The translations under genes and the position numbers were made by a program. DNA of 64,000 bases from Adiantum capillus-veneris (taxonomy: Eukaryota; Streptophyta; Polypodiopsida; Polypodiales; Pteridaceae), in assembly GCA_014529385.2 (NCBI GenBank), contig CM043960.1, positions 23,684,396-23,748,395 on the forward strand, read 5' to 3'. Position 1 is the first letter of the stretch. Each line of letters starts with the position of its first letter. The notes beneath the pieces are model-generated. The model was not told the origin of the DNA. It searched no databases and saw only the letters and a list, made by a program, of their open reading frames with translations. Of this stretch, positions 1-11,571 are shown piece after piece.

Positions 1-3
1 TGT

Positions 4-250
4 ATCGTCCATCTATCATTATCAAACTCCTAATCTAATTCTACAATCCTACAATCCTACAATCCTAAAAGGTACTTAGAAAGTACAACTTACTTCCAAG
101 CTACCTCTACACAGCAAAAGACGACAATCATTATCGTCCATCTATCATTATCAAACTCCTAATCTAATTCTACAATCTTACAATCCTAAAAGGTACTTAG
201 AAAGTACAACTTACTTCCAAGCTACCTCTACACAGCAAAAGACGACAATC
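4..250. repeat. Tandem duplication, two units of about 120-129 bp
   Basis: The block beginning ATCGTCCATC at 4 recurs at 133 and both copies run to ACGACAATC (129 and 250). The first copy has three and the second two short TACAATCC-like units. The block lies on the internal side of the minus-strand primer site at 358-380, so it is probably part of the 5' untranslated region of that retroelement. Confidence 0.85.
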
Positions 251-357
251 TTAAGCTATGCGGCTTTTAAAAGAAATTTTTGACTCTAGGTGATTCTAGA
301 GGAAGTTAAAGGATAACTTCACAAGATGCTCGTGTTTTTCCCTAGTTTAGGTCTCTT

Positions 358-380
358 TGATCCCCGACAACGGCACCAAA
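358..380 (-). other. Primer binding site like tRNA-Asp, minus-strand LTR element
   Basis: Read on the minus strand this is TTTGGTGCCGTTGTCGGGGA, very close to the tRNA-Asp primer site used by several plant Ty3/gypsy lineages. It implies an LTR immediately to the right and an internal region running left out of the window. Confidence 0.6.
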
Positions 381-382
381 CA

Positions 383-1260
383 TGGGACGGGTGTCTAACC
401 TCACTCCTATCTTATTGCAGACATAGCGAGAACCACAGATATAATTGTTAATCCATGGGATAAAGCTGACTTGACTAGTGCATAGAGGCTACAAGAGGTT
501 GTCAATCTCTTGGAAAACAACAAACAACTTGCATCTACAAAAGCTACACTCAAATGATTGAAATCACCAAAAGATAATTGCTCATATGTAAACAAATCAC
601 ATTCGTTACAGCATCAAACGACATCGAAACATTACAAAACTTCTAGGACATGTTTATAAGACCCAAGAACACATGCTTATGGTCTCAAATCTCACTTTAG
701 GTCAAGTGCAAAAATCCCGATTATTAACAAAAGTGAGTTTTTGACCTAGTCGTTTTCGATCTAGAATGCTTCTAAATGCTTAGCAATGATGCCCCAATAT
801 CCTGCCTATATTTAGTTTATAATTTTGAAGCTTAAATTCATACTTATGATAAAATTATACCACGGGTCAGCGATGCCAAAAGCTACGGATTACCATGAAC
901 TGTTTACGTCAATGCGTAGAGCTCTTACCTGCGGTTGCAACTCAACAAACTGCACTGCAATGTCACAACCGAGAAGGGAGTAGGAAGCGTGAGAAGGAGA
1001 GAAGTGAGTGCCGTTAGCTCACGCTGTGTTTCTATTATCCAAAACTTACAGAAATTGGCTTTTATACCTAGCCAAGGTTTTTGTGGTCAAAACTAATAAT
1101 CTAAGAGCTCTAACTAAAGACAAGTTGATACAATCTGAAAGCTTATAGCCCCGACTCATCAATTACAATGTTTATCTAGAAAGTAGGACTTACAACATTC
1201 TCGATTCATCAAAATAATATGTGTTTTTACAATAAAAGCTCCGAAAAATGATATCCGAGG
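383..1260 (-). mobile_element. Probable 5' LTR of a minus-strand gypsy element, no gene
   Basis: This stretch lies directly outside the primer site at 358-380, where an LTR is expected. It has no convincing ORF and its right boundary is unresolved. The plus-strand chromovirus gag begins just beyond it, as happens at the other end of the window beyond 63442. Confidence 0.4.
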
Positions 1261-1261
1261 T

Positions 1262-2844
1262 AGCTTGCTGCTAACAAAGAGCAACTAATGATGCCCTTAT
1301 GCTTGTAAACTATCTTGTTTCTAAGCTTGTGACAAGCCCCTGGGTAACCCATCCCTCCAAAGTGAAATGCTACCGTAATTGCGCACCCATGGTATTCTCC
1401 AAACTCCCCACCAAGAAGAGAGAGTACCTAGGAAGCCTCCTAGTGAGACTTACAAAAGAGGACTCTCTCCTATAAGGGAAGAAGAAGAGGATCCGTACGA
1501 AGGGCTCAAAAATCGACTACTCAATGACGCATCTCATTCCCAAAGGAGAACTCAAGTTTCAATGGTATAGCCCCCACTAAAAGAACAAGAAAGAGGTGAG
1601 TCTCTTGCCACCTCGACGGAGATGGCTCCACGAAGACGGCAGGCAAAACGCTCTGCAACACCCCCTAAACAGAGAAGACCATCACATACTTCTCTGCACC
1701 ATAATTCAAAGAGGGATGAGAAAAAACAAGAGAAGAAAAAGGCGAGAAAGAGGTCACCCTCTTCTCCATCTTCTTCACCCTCTTCCTCTTCTGAAGAAAG
1801 TGATGGTGCTGACAAGGAGGAACAAGGAAGAAAAAGGCAAGAAAGAGGTCAACCTGTTCTCCATCCTCCTCATACTCTTCCACTTCTAAAGAAAGTGATG
1901 GTGCAGCTCTTGAACCACCTAAAAGAAGAGGCCATAGGAAATCCTATGCCGCATGGGAGAGGTCATCCAAGCTCAAAAAGTTCAAAGAGTGAGGAAAGAA
2001 CGTCTCTTTCCTTACCTATGATGGCACTTTTGGTGCTATAGACAAATTCTTGGCCTTTATCCAACAATTTGATGCAACATTTGGAGATGAGGGCTTCACG
2101 GAGTCCTCTAAGCTATGTCATGTAGCCATATATTTGCAAAAGTCCGCCAAACAATGGTGGTCTAGCCTACGGGCCAACGGTGAAGCTCCACGAATTTGGA
2201 AAGCTTTAAGAGCTTCCATCATGAAGTAGTTTTTGGCTACCGATGCCAAAGATAAAGTACTCACCGAATGGCGAAGCTTGAAGCTCTCTCCCTACAAATC
2301 TATTCACAAATATGTAGAAAAGTTTTAGGACTTACATCTCAAAGACAGTGTCTTCAAAAAGATGGATTTTTGAGAACAAAAACAACAATTTTGTGGGGGT
2401 TTAATTGAGAATATAGCGGAGTATGTTAGCTCCCAAAGGCCACGCACCATATCTACGATCATACACCATACCATGGTGGATTCACGAATCAATTTCCAAT
2501 AAGGGGCTAAGAGAAATCCTAAGCCCACGGAAAACAAAGACCGTAACAAATCTTAAGGGGAAGGACAAATGTCCAAAAGTCTCCCAAAGGCAATGCCAAC
2601 AACAACAAATCTAAGGAGAAGGGAGTTTATAAAGGCAAAAATAAAGTTTATCCTGAAGGGCTAGAGCGTTATTGGAAAGATAACCGTTGTTTCAAGTGCG
2701 AGGAGCAAGGGCACCTATCGTGCTTGCCCCCACAAGAATACACGTAATGAGCCTCCTAGAGCTACCTTGGTCAAAATTCTAGAAAAGGATGCCCATCATA
2801 AAGGATCTCCTCTATGCCATGCTTGGGGAAAGGTAAAAGCATGA
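1262..2844 (+). pseudogene. Chromovirus gag, first copy
   Basis: Capsid-like polyprotein remnant. The start matches the gag piece at 63512-63781, with shared Y-L-V and P-I-R-E-E-E segments. A basic, serine-rich stretch of repeated RS/SP/SS residues lies at about 1690-1830. It is followed by a capsid-like part with a Q-W-W-like core (about 2140-2330) and a zinc knuckle at 2688-2726. A two-base loss relative to the second copy breaks the knuckle spacing after the histidine. Stops occur within the capsid part, so it cannot make a full Gag. The family assignment is firm; exact frame junctions are not. Confidence 0.75.
1751..1905 (+). repeat. Short tandem repeat inside gag
   Basis: Two units of about 65 bp starting at 1751 and 1844 encode the serine-rich S-P-S-S-S type stretch. 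The shared core ends in GAAAGTGATGGTGC. This is a local duplication separate from the larger one at 1836-4330. Confidence 0.7.
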
Positions 2845-3126
2845 TGCTTTTATTCTCTTTGACCCTGGTTCTACTCATAATTTCATATCAGAGAGTTGGC
2901 CACCAAGCTAGGCATCCAAGCCTATGAGATGGGAGATGTCCTACGTGTCGATGGTGCTTTCAAGGGTCAAGAAGCCTCACTCACTCGCTTAATTGGGAAA
3001 TTGAGGCTCAATGTACAAAGCTATGTGGACAAGGAGGATTTCTTTATCTCTCCTCTCAAGCAGGAGGATGTAATCCCAGGGGCACCATGGTTTGATTGCA
3101 TGGCTGCCAATGTTAAATTCCCTAAA
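2845..3126 (+). pseudogene. Chromovirus aspartic protease, first copy (cut short)
   Basis: Retropepsin-like domain. The active-site region reads F-D-P-G-S-T-H-N-F from about 2858, the position where gypsy proteases usually have D-S-G-A-T. The segment continues through a flap-like region to the conserved G-A-P-W-F-D stretch at about 3079. At 3127 it jumps back into gag because of the tandem duplication, so there is no RT linked to this copy. Confidence 0.7.
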
Positions 3127-4057
3127 AGGCAAGAAAGAGGTCAACCTGTTCTCCATCCTCCTCATACTCTTCCACTTCTAAAGAAAGTGATGGTGCAGCT
3201 CTTGAACCACCTAAAAGAAGAGGCCATAGGAAATCCTATGCCACATGGAAGAGGTCATCCAAGCTCAAAAAGTTCAAAGAGGGAGGAAAGAACATCTCTT
3301 TCCTTACCTACAATGGCACTTTTGGTGCTACGGGCAAAGTCTTGGCCTTTATCCAATAGTTTGATGCGGCATTTGGAGATGAGGGCTTCACGGAGTCCTC
3401 TAATCTATGTCATGTAGCCATACATTTGCAAAAGTCCACTAGGCTACTGATGCCAAAGACAAAGTACTCACCGAATGGCGAAGCTTGAAGCTCTCTCCCT
3501 AAAAATCTATTTACAAATATGTAGACAAGTTTTGGGACTTACATCTCAAAGCCACTGTCTTCAAAAAGATGGATTGTGGAGAACAGAAACAACAATTTTG
3601 TGCGGGTTTAACTGAGGATATAGCGGAGTATGTTAACTCCCAAAGGCCACACACCATATCTACGGTCATACACCATACCATGGTGGCTTCACGAATCAAT
3701 TTCCAACAAGGGGCTAAGAGAAATCCTAAGCCCACGGAAAACAAGGACCGTAACAAATCTTAAGGGGAAGGACAAATGTCCAAAAGTCTCCCAAAGGCAA
3801 CGCCAACAACAACAAAGCTAAGGAGAAGGGAGTTTAAAGGCAAAAATAAACCCTATTCTGAAGAGCTAGAGTGTTATTGAAAAGATAACCGTTGTTTCAA
3901 GTGCGAGGAGCAAGGGCATGCCTATCGTGCTTGCCCCCACAAGAATACACGTAATGAGCCTCCTAGAGCTACCTTGGTCGAAATTCTAGAAGAGGATGCT
4001 CATCAAAAGGATCTCCTCTATGCCATGCTTGGGGAAAGGTAAGAGAACATGATTCTT
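3127..4057 (+). pseudogene. Chromovirus gag, second copy
   Basis: Repeat of late gag. A deletion near 3433-3446 removes about 90 bp of the capsid-like core. The zinc knuckle at 3893-3934 keeps full C-x2-C-x4-H-x4-C spacing, unlike the first copy. A stop lies shortly before the knuckle. This copy leads into the protease and RT that complete the element. Confidence 0.75.
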
Positions 4058-4704
4058 TTATTCTCTTTGACCCTCGTTCTACTCACAATCTCATATCCAC
4101 AGAGTTGGCCACCAAGCTAGGCATCCAAGCCTATGAGATGGGAGATGTCCTACGTGCCGATGGTACTTTCAAGGGGCAAAAAGCCTCACTCACTCTCTTA
4201 ATTGGCAAATTGAGGCTCCATGTCCAAAGCTATGTGGACAAGGAGGATTTCTTTATCTCTCCTCTCAAGCACGAGGATGTAATCCTAGGGGCACCATGGT
4301 TTGATTGCATGGCTGCCAATGTTAAATTCCGTGAAAGGGAAATCTACTTTAGGTTCAGGGAAAAAGATATGTACATAGATGCTAAGGAGTTGGGTAGTAC
4401 CATACCTCGTGTACATAAGAAAGCTTTCAATAAGTCAATAAAGAGCTCTATTTTTGTGTACATGATTTTTGTTAAAGATTTTCGAAATAAATCTAATGCT
4501 TTAGCAAAAGAAAATATAAACAATCAAAAGAAATTAGAGTTATCCAATTTCCTCAAGGGATTTCAAGATGTTTTATTGACGACATCCCTTGTGAACTACC
4601 TCCAAAACGAGGCAATGATAACCATGGAATTGAACTTCTTCCAGGAAGTTCACCGCCTAATAAACCTCCTTATAGAGTTTCCCAAGCTCAATAAGAGGAG
4701 ATTA
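4058..4704 (+). pseudogene. Chromovirus protease and linker, second copy
   Basis: Protease with active-site region at 4069 reading D-P-R-S-T, so the glycine of the catalytic triplet is lost. The frame is open from 4105 to 4725. It runs through G-A-P-W-F-D and a long linker typical of the region between protease and reverse transcriptase in chromoviruses. A frame change near 4690-4720 separates it from RT. Confidence 0.75.
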
Positions 4705-5870
4705 TGCGGCAAGTGCACGAGTTAGTTGAGAAGGGCATGGCTAGGCCTAGCTCATCTCCATTTTGTTCACCAGTGTTATTAGTGCAAAAGAAAGACACAT
4801 ATCGTATGTGTGTCGACTATAGAGCACTAAATAGGATCACTATCAAAAAGAGGTTTACTGTTCCATGTGTAGAAGACCTTTGATAAGCTAGAAGGGTCGA
4901 CCTACTTCATTAGGATTGACATAAAAAGTGGCTACCATCAAATAAGGATAGTTGATCAAGATATTGTAAAGACCGCATTTTACACTACATTTGGTCTTTA
5001 CAAGTACATTGTTATGCCTTATGGCTCGACCAATGCACCAACCACATTTAACCACTTGATGGAGAAGCTATTCAAGCCTCACCGTACCTTTACTGGAGTG
5101 TTCTTTGATGATATAATCATCCACTCTAATTCACTAGACGAACACAAGAAACACCTCCAGGTAATATTCCAAGTTTTACGAGAGAATAAACTTGATATCA
5201 ATCGAAAGAAAAGTGAGGTTTTTTTTACAAGAGATTCTGTATTTAGGTCACATTATCTCTTCCAAATGGATCCATCAAAGCTAGAGGTAATAAAAGGATG
5301 GCCTAATCCAAGGAATCTCCATGAACTAAGAAGCTTTATAGGTATATGTGTACACTATAGACGCTTCATAGAAAAGTTCTCATAAATCGCGGGACCATTA
5401 CATGACCTAACAAAGAAAAACATTAGGTATATATGGTCCACCAAGGAGAACAATGCTTTTGAAAAGCTTATCTCTCAACCTGTGCTTACACTACCGGATC
5501 TGTCAAAGCCATTTGAGGTCCCATGCAACGCTTGTGGTGATTGCCTTGGAGCTATTTTGCTCCAAGAATGGCACACCATAGCCTATGAAAGTCAAAGGCT
5601 TGACCCTGTTGAGCAAGCTCTAGGAATATATGAGAAGGAACTTAGCAGTTCTACATGCTCTAGACTCGTGGAAGCACTATTTATTGGGGACTCCTTTCAT
5701 TCTGCAGACAGATCACCAAAGCCTTAAGTACTTCATGATGCAGACCAAGCTCTCCGACAAACAAATGAGGTGGGAAAATATCCTTTTGCAATTTCATTTT
5801 CATATTACTCACATTGCTGGTAAGCATAATCAAGTAGCCGATGCACTCTCAAAACAACCAAGAGTAGCCC
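4705..5870 (+). pseudogene. Chromovirus reverse transcriptase and RNase H
   Basis: RNA-dependent DNA polymerase remnant. Visible motifs are the fingers segment with S-P-F-C-S-P-V-L-L-V (about 4750), V-D-Y-R-A-L-N (about 4815), the D-I-K-S-G-Y-H-Q-I-R segment (about 4920) and the catalytic F-F-D-D at about 5101-5115. The connection L-R-S-F-I-G lies at about 5325. RNase H follows with D-A-C-G-D-like and T-D-H-Q-S-L-K-Y segments (5482-5870). Breaks: a one-base frameshift at about 4881, a stop at 5386 and a frameshift in RNase H near 5640. Confidence 0.85.
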
Positions 5871-6340
5871 ATCAAATGGCAACCCTCTTCATATCACAGA
5901 TCTTCAAGTACCATGGCTTGCCAACGTCCATAGTGTCGAATAGAGATCCTAGAATGACCAGAAATTTTTGGATGGGTCTCTTTGAGAATTTAGGTACAAG
6001 GATAAATTTCTCCTTGGCCTATCACCCGCAAACGGATGGCCGAAGTGAGATAGATAACCTAACAATTCTTGATCTACTAAAATCTTATGTCACAAAAGTA
6101 GATCAAAGGTCCCAATGGGAGAAGTACTTACAGTTGGTGGAGTATGCCTACAATAACACTGTACATACGTCCATGACAAAAGCACCTTTTGAGGTGATTG
6201 AGGGAAGATCAAAAAGTCCCCTGCTACTTAAGGTACATGGGAAGATCTTTTCAAAAGATTAAGGATCTATATCCATCTCACAGAAAAGGCAAAAGGCTGC
6301 TACTAATAAGCACAAAAGAGCTCTAGCCTTTAAAGAAAAT
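5871..6340 (+). pseudogene. Chromovirus integrase, N-terminal half missing
   Basis: The end of RNase H (A-D-A-L-S-K) is joined directly to the middle of the integrase core. The zinc-binding H-H-C-C domain and the first catalytic Asp are deleted. What remains includes the second Asp region (S-N-R-D-P-R) and the H-P-Q-T-D-G-R-S-E motif with the third acidic residue. The frame then continues in A-Y-N-N-T-V-H. A stop at 6260 ends it. Confidence 0.8.
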
Positions 6341-6760
6341 GATTGGGTCTTGTTTAAGCTTCCCAAGGCTCGGTTAAGGCACACAACGGGCAAGAATCCT
6401 ACGGGACACCAAGAGTACTATGCTAAGCTAGCAAAAAGGTACTACGGCCTCTTTCAAATTCTTAGGCCAATCAACGAGATGACTTACCAGCTCAAGTTGC
6501 CCAACCATTGGCTCATACACAATGCTTTCCAGGTGAGCGTATTGAAGCCTTACAAAGGAGAGCCACCCCATGAAGCAACCATTGAAGACCCACAGAAGAT
6601 CGAGGACTAAGAAAAGGTGCTACAGCCCAAGTCCATTCTCTGACATGAAGACATGGTATTGAGAGGCGGTAAGATTATCCGACGGTATCTTATTAAGTTT
6701 AAGAACTATCCTTTGAAGATGCTAGATGGATGCAAGGCATACAGTTAAAGGATAATCTAA
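6341..6760 (+). pseudogene. Integrase C-terminus with decayed chromodomain
   Basis: The frame from 6350 encodes the integrase tail: W-V-L-F-K-L-P, then Y-Y-G-L-F-Q-I, then H-N-A-F-Q-V-S-V-L-K-P. In the same frame, beyond a stop at 6608-6610, 6617-6750 still reads like a chromodomain: I-L, a gap, M-V-L-R-G-G-K, then R-R-Y-L-I-K-F-K-N-Y-P. Chromodomains of this type guide integration to heterochromatin in chromoviruses. Two in-frame stops break it. Confidence 0.75.
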
Positions 6761-7137
6761 ACCTTGTCAATGCTTACAATGCTTCCCTAGAGTAAGCAAA
6801 TATAAAAACATTTAAATGAACAAAGTTTTTGTCTTATAAGACTCTTTTTTTAAAAAAATTGTGCACAAATGTTAAGAAGTGTGCATGCTTAGGATCAAGT
6901 TTGCGGAGACGACGTCTCCCAAACACCAAGTAGAGTTTGTCATTATACTATGGAAGATTGATAGGACTAATGCGCACACATGCTTGTGGTAGCTTAGGCT
7001 CTCAAGCACCAAATGAATTAGTCATCCATTCTGGAACGGTGTCGTAGGGTAAAATAGGGATCCTCTACCTACTAAAAAAAGGACTAATGACTAGGCTTTA
7101 TCGTCTCTATCTCATAGTCGAGGATGACTACGATTTC
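6761..7137 (+). other. 3' untranslated part of chromovirus
   Basis: No ORF. A run of short A/T tracts, then sequence leading to the polypurine tract. Nothing else recognised. Confidence 0.5.
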
Positions 7138-7150
7138 AAGAGAGGGTTAA
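7138..7150 (+). other. Polypurine tract of chromovirus
   Basis: The sequence CAAGAGAGGGTTAA lies directly before TGTCATATTAAC. It has the composition and position of a plus-strand primer before a 3' LTR. Confidence 0.6.
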
Positions 7151-8780
7151 TGTCATATTAACTAATATCTAATTCTTCTAAATGCGTATTTTGTCATGTT
7201 AAACTGATCATTTAATATGGGAAAGTACCAGGGGAGAAAAAGCTAGAAGATTGGTAAGCCTGGCAGATCGGTCTCCTAGTGATCCAAAGGAGGAAAAACA
7301 AGGATCCAAAGGGGGACACCCTGCCAAAGAGCAATTTGCATGAATGATGTTATAAAGACCCTAAGTTTCAGCTCATTAAGACTTCCAAAATTAAGGTTTC
7401 AAAATTTCAGTTAAAAATTTCATTGCAAAATTTTAGGAAATTTGGATGCTTGTGGGAAGACTCAAAAGTCTTCCCACATCCCTATCAAGGAGGGAGCGAG
7501 CCCTAAAGGTAGGGAAAGAGAGAGAAGAAGTGAGAGAAACACACACACACACTCTCCCAAGCTCCCTTTACACAAAGGGCATAGTGGAATCATGTCAGGT
7601 TCATAGGCTAGTTGCCCCCAATTGCAAACCCTCATTTAAATCCTATTGGATAGCCAAAGAGGTGGACCAATGAGAATTAGGGTAGAGTAAATTTAGTCTA
7701 ATTAATTTAAAAACACTTGATAAAAGAACCAATAAAAATCAAGTTCCCTAGAAGACTATTGGACAGTCTGCCAAGGGGTCCAATGAGAATTAAGCAGCCC
7801 TATTGTTTGCTTAATTCCTACTGGCCAGAAGACAAAAGGGTCAAATGGGAATTTAAATGAATTATTCTAATTACCTAAGATCTCACTAAAGGGGAAAGCA
7901 GGACACTTGTTAGAAGGCTCTTGTTTCTGCTTCTTATTTCCTATTGGCTAAGCTTGGCATGAGCCAATGTGGGGCTAGCAAGAGGAAATAGCAAGAGGGG
8001 TCGACCGAGAGAGAGAGGCGGGGGGGGGGGGGGGGTTGATTTTGCAAAGGCATTATGGCACACACACTCACAAAAACTCATGTGTGAAGTAAAGAAGACT
8101 ATCTCCTTCTCAAGCTTTAATGGAAAGCTCATTATCTACTCCAAGCTTGTGAGAAGGGAGGCCTTCACCAACAACTCTTAGCTTTGTGATGCAAATCCAA
8201 CCAAGAGCCAAGCTCCAATGCATGCTCATCTCCTCTACCATGCTAATTACTAAGCTATGCTAAGCTATTAAGAGTGATTATGTGAGGAGAAATACTTCTT
8301 TCTCATAAGAATACTTCTTCTCCTCTAGATCTACCTTCATACCCCACTAGCTCTCACCATCTTCGAAGGTGTGTGAGGTCTTGGGTCTGAGACCGTGAGG
8401 GAATTGATGTTGTGTTTTTCAAGTGTAAGCTTGGAGCTTGAAGCTTCCATCGTTATTGCACCATCAAGTTATTGAAGGAACACAAAGTATTATATTGTAA
8501 AATGTCTCCTATGATGGGGGAAACCTATAATACAAAGCCTTTTGGAGGGGGACTGGCTCCCTATAAATCCGGTCCTCAAGTGTTGTATTTCTCTCTCTTT
8601 TCAAGTATTGTCAATGTCAAATTGGCTAGGTGTAAATTGATTTGTTGCTTTCTCAATTAAGTACTCTCTCTATGCTTATTAGGAACTTGTTCTTAATGAA
8701 ATGCTCACGATGTTATCAATTTTTGCTACACACAAGTTACTAGTGTATTAAATGTTACAAATATAATTAACATATCAAGC
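7151..8780 (+). mobile_element. Probable 3' LTR of chromovirus
   Basis: It starts TGTCATATTAAC directly after the polypurine tract. A TATA-like CTATAAAT at about 8562 precedes a T/C-rich region that could be R/U5. The right end is not certain, as no second LTR is available for comparison. A 16-bp G run at 8020-8035 and a short AC run near 7541 lie inside. The ORFs here look like chance. Confidence 0.5.
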
Positions 8781-10181
8781 CAAAAAAAAATACTGATATC
8801 TGATTGAACATGCAATACCCTATATCACCATAGACTGTACCTATCAATGTCGTGCTAAGAATTCTTTACAAGATATTGGTTGCCCAATCATAGGCTTGTT
8901 ATAAAAAACTTGCAAAAGAAATAAGTGAGCGATACCCTAAAAGCAACACCACATTTCGCTCCTAGCTACGTGTAGTAGAGGCTTCTTAAGGCATGTAACC
9001 AAGAGAGTGATATCAATAGTATGCAACAAAACTCAAATCCAAAGACAATACCAATGCCTGACGCCTTTTGGACTGCAAGTATCTCCTCCATAAATCAAAG
9101 CATCATATCAACCTCCCCCTTGTTTTTAGCAAAACGCTGGCAACACAGTCGCAACTAGTTACCTATCTCAACACCCCAAACACCGCCCAAAAACGACATA
9201 ATTCAAAGCTGGGTATCTTAATTTTACTGGGGTTTCAGGAACAAAAAGAGCCCAGAACTTCATGAGATACCTATTCCCATACTAACTCAGAATTTTGACT
9301 AGTAAATGTAGAAAATGAGCAAGAGATCAAGAAACCATGCTCTTGAAGAAGATGAAAAACCATGTCTAATACTAGCAAGCTCAACAAAGAACCTCTTTTA
9401 GAAAAAGAACATCCCAAGTTGCAACCTATAAAGCGAGCCCATTAGGCTTAAACCATATCTAAATGCCTATAGAATACTCAATCTATTCTTTTCATTATGC
9501 TGCACAATATACTAAAACTTCTGGTACGACAGAAAAATAGAGGAGTTTTATAAAAACCATTAAAAACGGACTTTTTTAGCAAAGTGTGGACATGAGAAGC
9601 ACCATCCTTTTTCCACCAGCTCCATGGTTAGAGAGTCGGCATGCCACAAACAAGCCCTCAACTCTCTTTTTACACAAAGCACATACACAACGCAAAGACA
9701 AGGCTAAGTCAGGGGCTCAGTGCCATCCTCACCTCATATATACATAGTGTTCCACCATTGGAGGGAGTGATGAGGAAGGCCAACACGTAGGATTCCTTCA
9801 CAATCTTAGCTCGACTCCCAAAGCTCTTGGCTAGAAATGGCATCCGCCATGGAAACCCTCATAGGGGACAGAGTGGGGGAGAAGGGGGGAGCATCACACC
9901 GCGTGCAGGAGAGCAAGCGACAAGTGGCGAGGTAGAGAGGGTAAGAATACATGTGTGGTGATGCACTTACTACGCATGTAACCCCGCCTTCAAGACATCT
10001 AATACATTGTCCCTGGAAAACAAAAAGAGCCAATCCCTCCATTTGGGGCCGGGCCGTGTCCCATAGTTCAGGCACCCTACAAAGGGTAAAGGCCTATGTT
10101 AGCCTGGAACAATCTTGAGATGTAAAGAGAGTGAATAGGTATAATTGTGCCTACATGGCTTAAGGTGTATTAGTACCTTAG

Positions 10182-10183
<2 letters not shown>
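8781..10183. other. Non-coding stretch, nothing recognised
   Basis: No ORF with recognisable similarity. An 89-codon frame at 9806-10075 on the minus strand lacks family motifs and is probably chance. Confidence 0.4.
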
Positions 10184-10218
<35 letters not shown>

Positions 10219-10282
10219 AGAGGAGAGAGATGTAACTACCATGCACAAAAAGAGAGGTGTGCGAGTGCACGTGTGTATGTAT

Positions 10283-10348
<66 letters not shown>

Positions 10349-10451
10349 CCCCAAACCCAATTGTGCAACACTCTTGTCGATGGCCCTTCCATTCCTTACA
10401 TTTACCTCATTTTCCTCTAATCTTGTTTACCTTCCTTGCCTGCATGGATCT

Positions 10452-10492
<41 letters not shown>

Positions 10493-10844
10493 ACAAGTCA
10501 AGGGTAATGGAATTTCATTGATTGCAACATCTCTCTCATCTCTCTCTCTCTCTCTCTCTCTCTCTTGGCACTCGCCAAGAACAACTCTTTGCCCCTTTGT
10601 GCTTTTGCTGTTAGAGATGGAATGTCTACAAACTTCACCTCCTCCTGTCAGACCTGGAAAGTGTACCTGCAACGGCACCCAAAAAAAAAATCTCTCTTCC
10701 TCCGCCTTCATGCTCGAAGATGGCATCCGTTGTCACTCTTCTTCCCATCTCTCTCTCTCTCTCCACGTGCCAACCCACCCTTTTTTTCCTTCAAAGCCAC
10801 AACATGATCTCTTTAGATTCCACTAGTGTGGCCGGCGGCCTTCG

Positions 10845-10881
<37 letters not shown>
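10184..10881. repeat. Cluster of TG, GA and CT microsatellites
   Basis: TG runs at 10184-10215 and 10282-10307, the latter continuing into GA at 10307-10343. GA again at 10456-10491. CT at 10531-10565 (imperfect), 10748-10763 and 10850-10881. The ORFs with E-R or S-L repeats here are translations of these runs. Confidence 0.95.
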
Positions 10882-10885
<4 letters not shown>

Positions 10886-11571
10886 CCCCCTCACTCATAT
10901 AAACCGGAACTCACTTGATGCAGTAAACTTTGACACATGGTACAGGAAAAGCAGTCTCCTTAATATATAGTATAGATATAATGAACCACCTCTTTGCAAA
11001 ATTGGGCAGACCTACTTATCCCAAAATCATAATGCTATACTCACTCAGCTAATTGAGTTGATTAAATTAGAAACAACACATCATACACCTTCATGCTCAA
11101 AACGAGCCATGGAGAAAAAATAATTACAAAGGTTTTAAGTAGCCCAACACAACCGACCATAGCTTGACCATAATATCAAGAGGTTGCTACAAAGATCGCA
11201 AGGACTTCCACCCCTAGAGGAATCCCCTCCAAGATGAAACCCTTGATAATACATCGACTAGATATGGTGCCACCCTCTACAACATCACCATAAACTTGGG
11301 AGAGAACAAAGAGATATAGAGAGGAAATACCACTGCATATGGGGTGAGCCATGACGCTCCATCACCATGATGACGGGCCAAGGAATAGACGTCGCCCAAG
11401 ACAAAACATCAGCAGGCCAAAATTGAGTCAGAGAACATTAATTGGACCCATCTTCCACTAGGGATCAAGCCATTGAGGTCGTCCATGCACCTTCAAGGGG
11501 TAAAGCAAGGGGCCCAAGGACCCGGTGTCGGGGGATATGTGTTCGCTACGTGAGCCAGGCAGGCGTCGGGC
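10882..11571. other. Non-coding stretch, nothing recognised
   Basis: A TATA-like ATATAAAC follows the last CT run. Otherwise there is no coding or repeat structure I can name. Confidence 0.35.

Larger units (their letters stand above)
1836..4330 (+). repeat. Large tandem duplication of gag-protease
   Basis: 1836-3126 and 3127-4330 are copies of one another, covering late gag, zinc knuckle and protease. The join near 3120-3127 lies at the short shared sequence AAAAGG. The second copy lacks about 90 bp present at about 2150-2243 of the first. Each copy has its own substitutions, so the duplication is old. Confidence 0.85.
1262..8780 (+). mobile_element. Degraded Ty3/gypsy chromovirus, 3' part with 3' LTR
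   Basis: In order on the plus strand I see gag, protease, a second gag and protease, reverse transcriptase, RNase H, truncated integrase, an integrase tail with chromodomain, a polypurine tract and a 3' LTR. Many stops, frameshifts and internal deletions make it non-functional. No 5' LTR is visible; it would lie left of the window or was displaced by the minus-strand element at 1-1260. The pol order RT-RNaseH-IN and the chromodomain place it in the chromovirus clade of Ty3/gypsy. Confidence 0.85.

Noticed and set aside
8020-8035. G16 run as a possible quadruplex regulator
   Set aside because: A lone homopolymer inside a decayed LTR; no spaced G-tracts around it.
9806-10075. 89-codon minus-strand ORF
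   Set aside because: No recognisable motif and no supporting copy; probably chance.
10178-10902. Several ORFs of 60-189 codons on both strands
   Set aside because: They are translations of TG, GA and CT microsatellites (long E-R, S-L and V-C runs).
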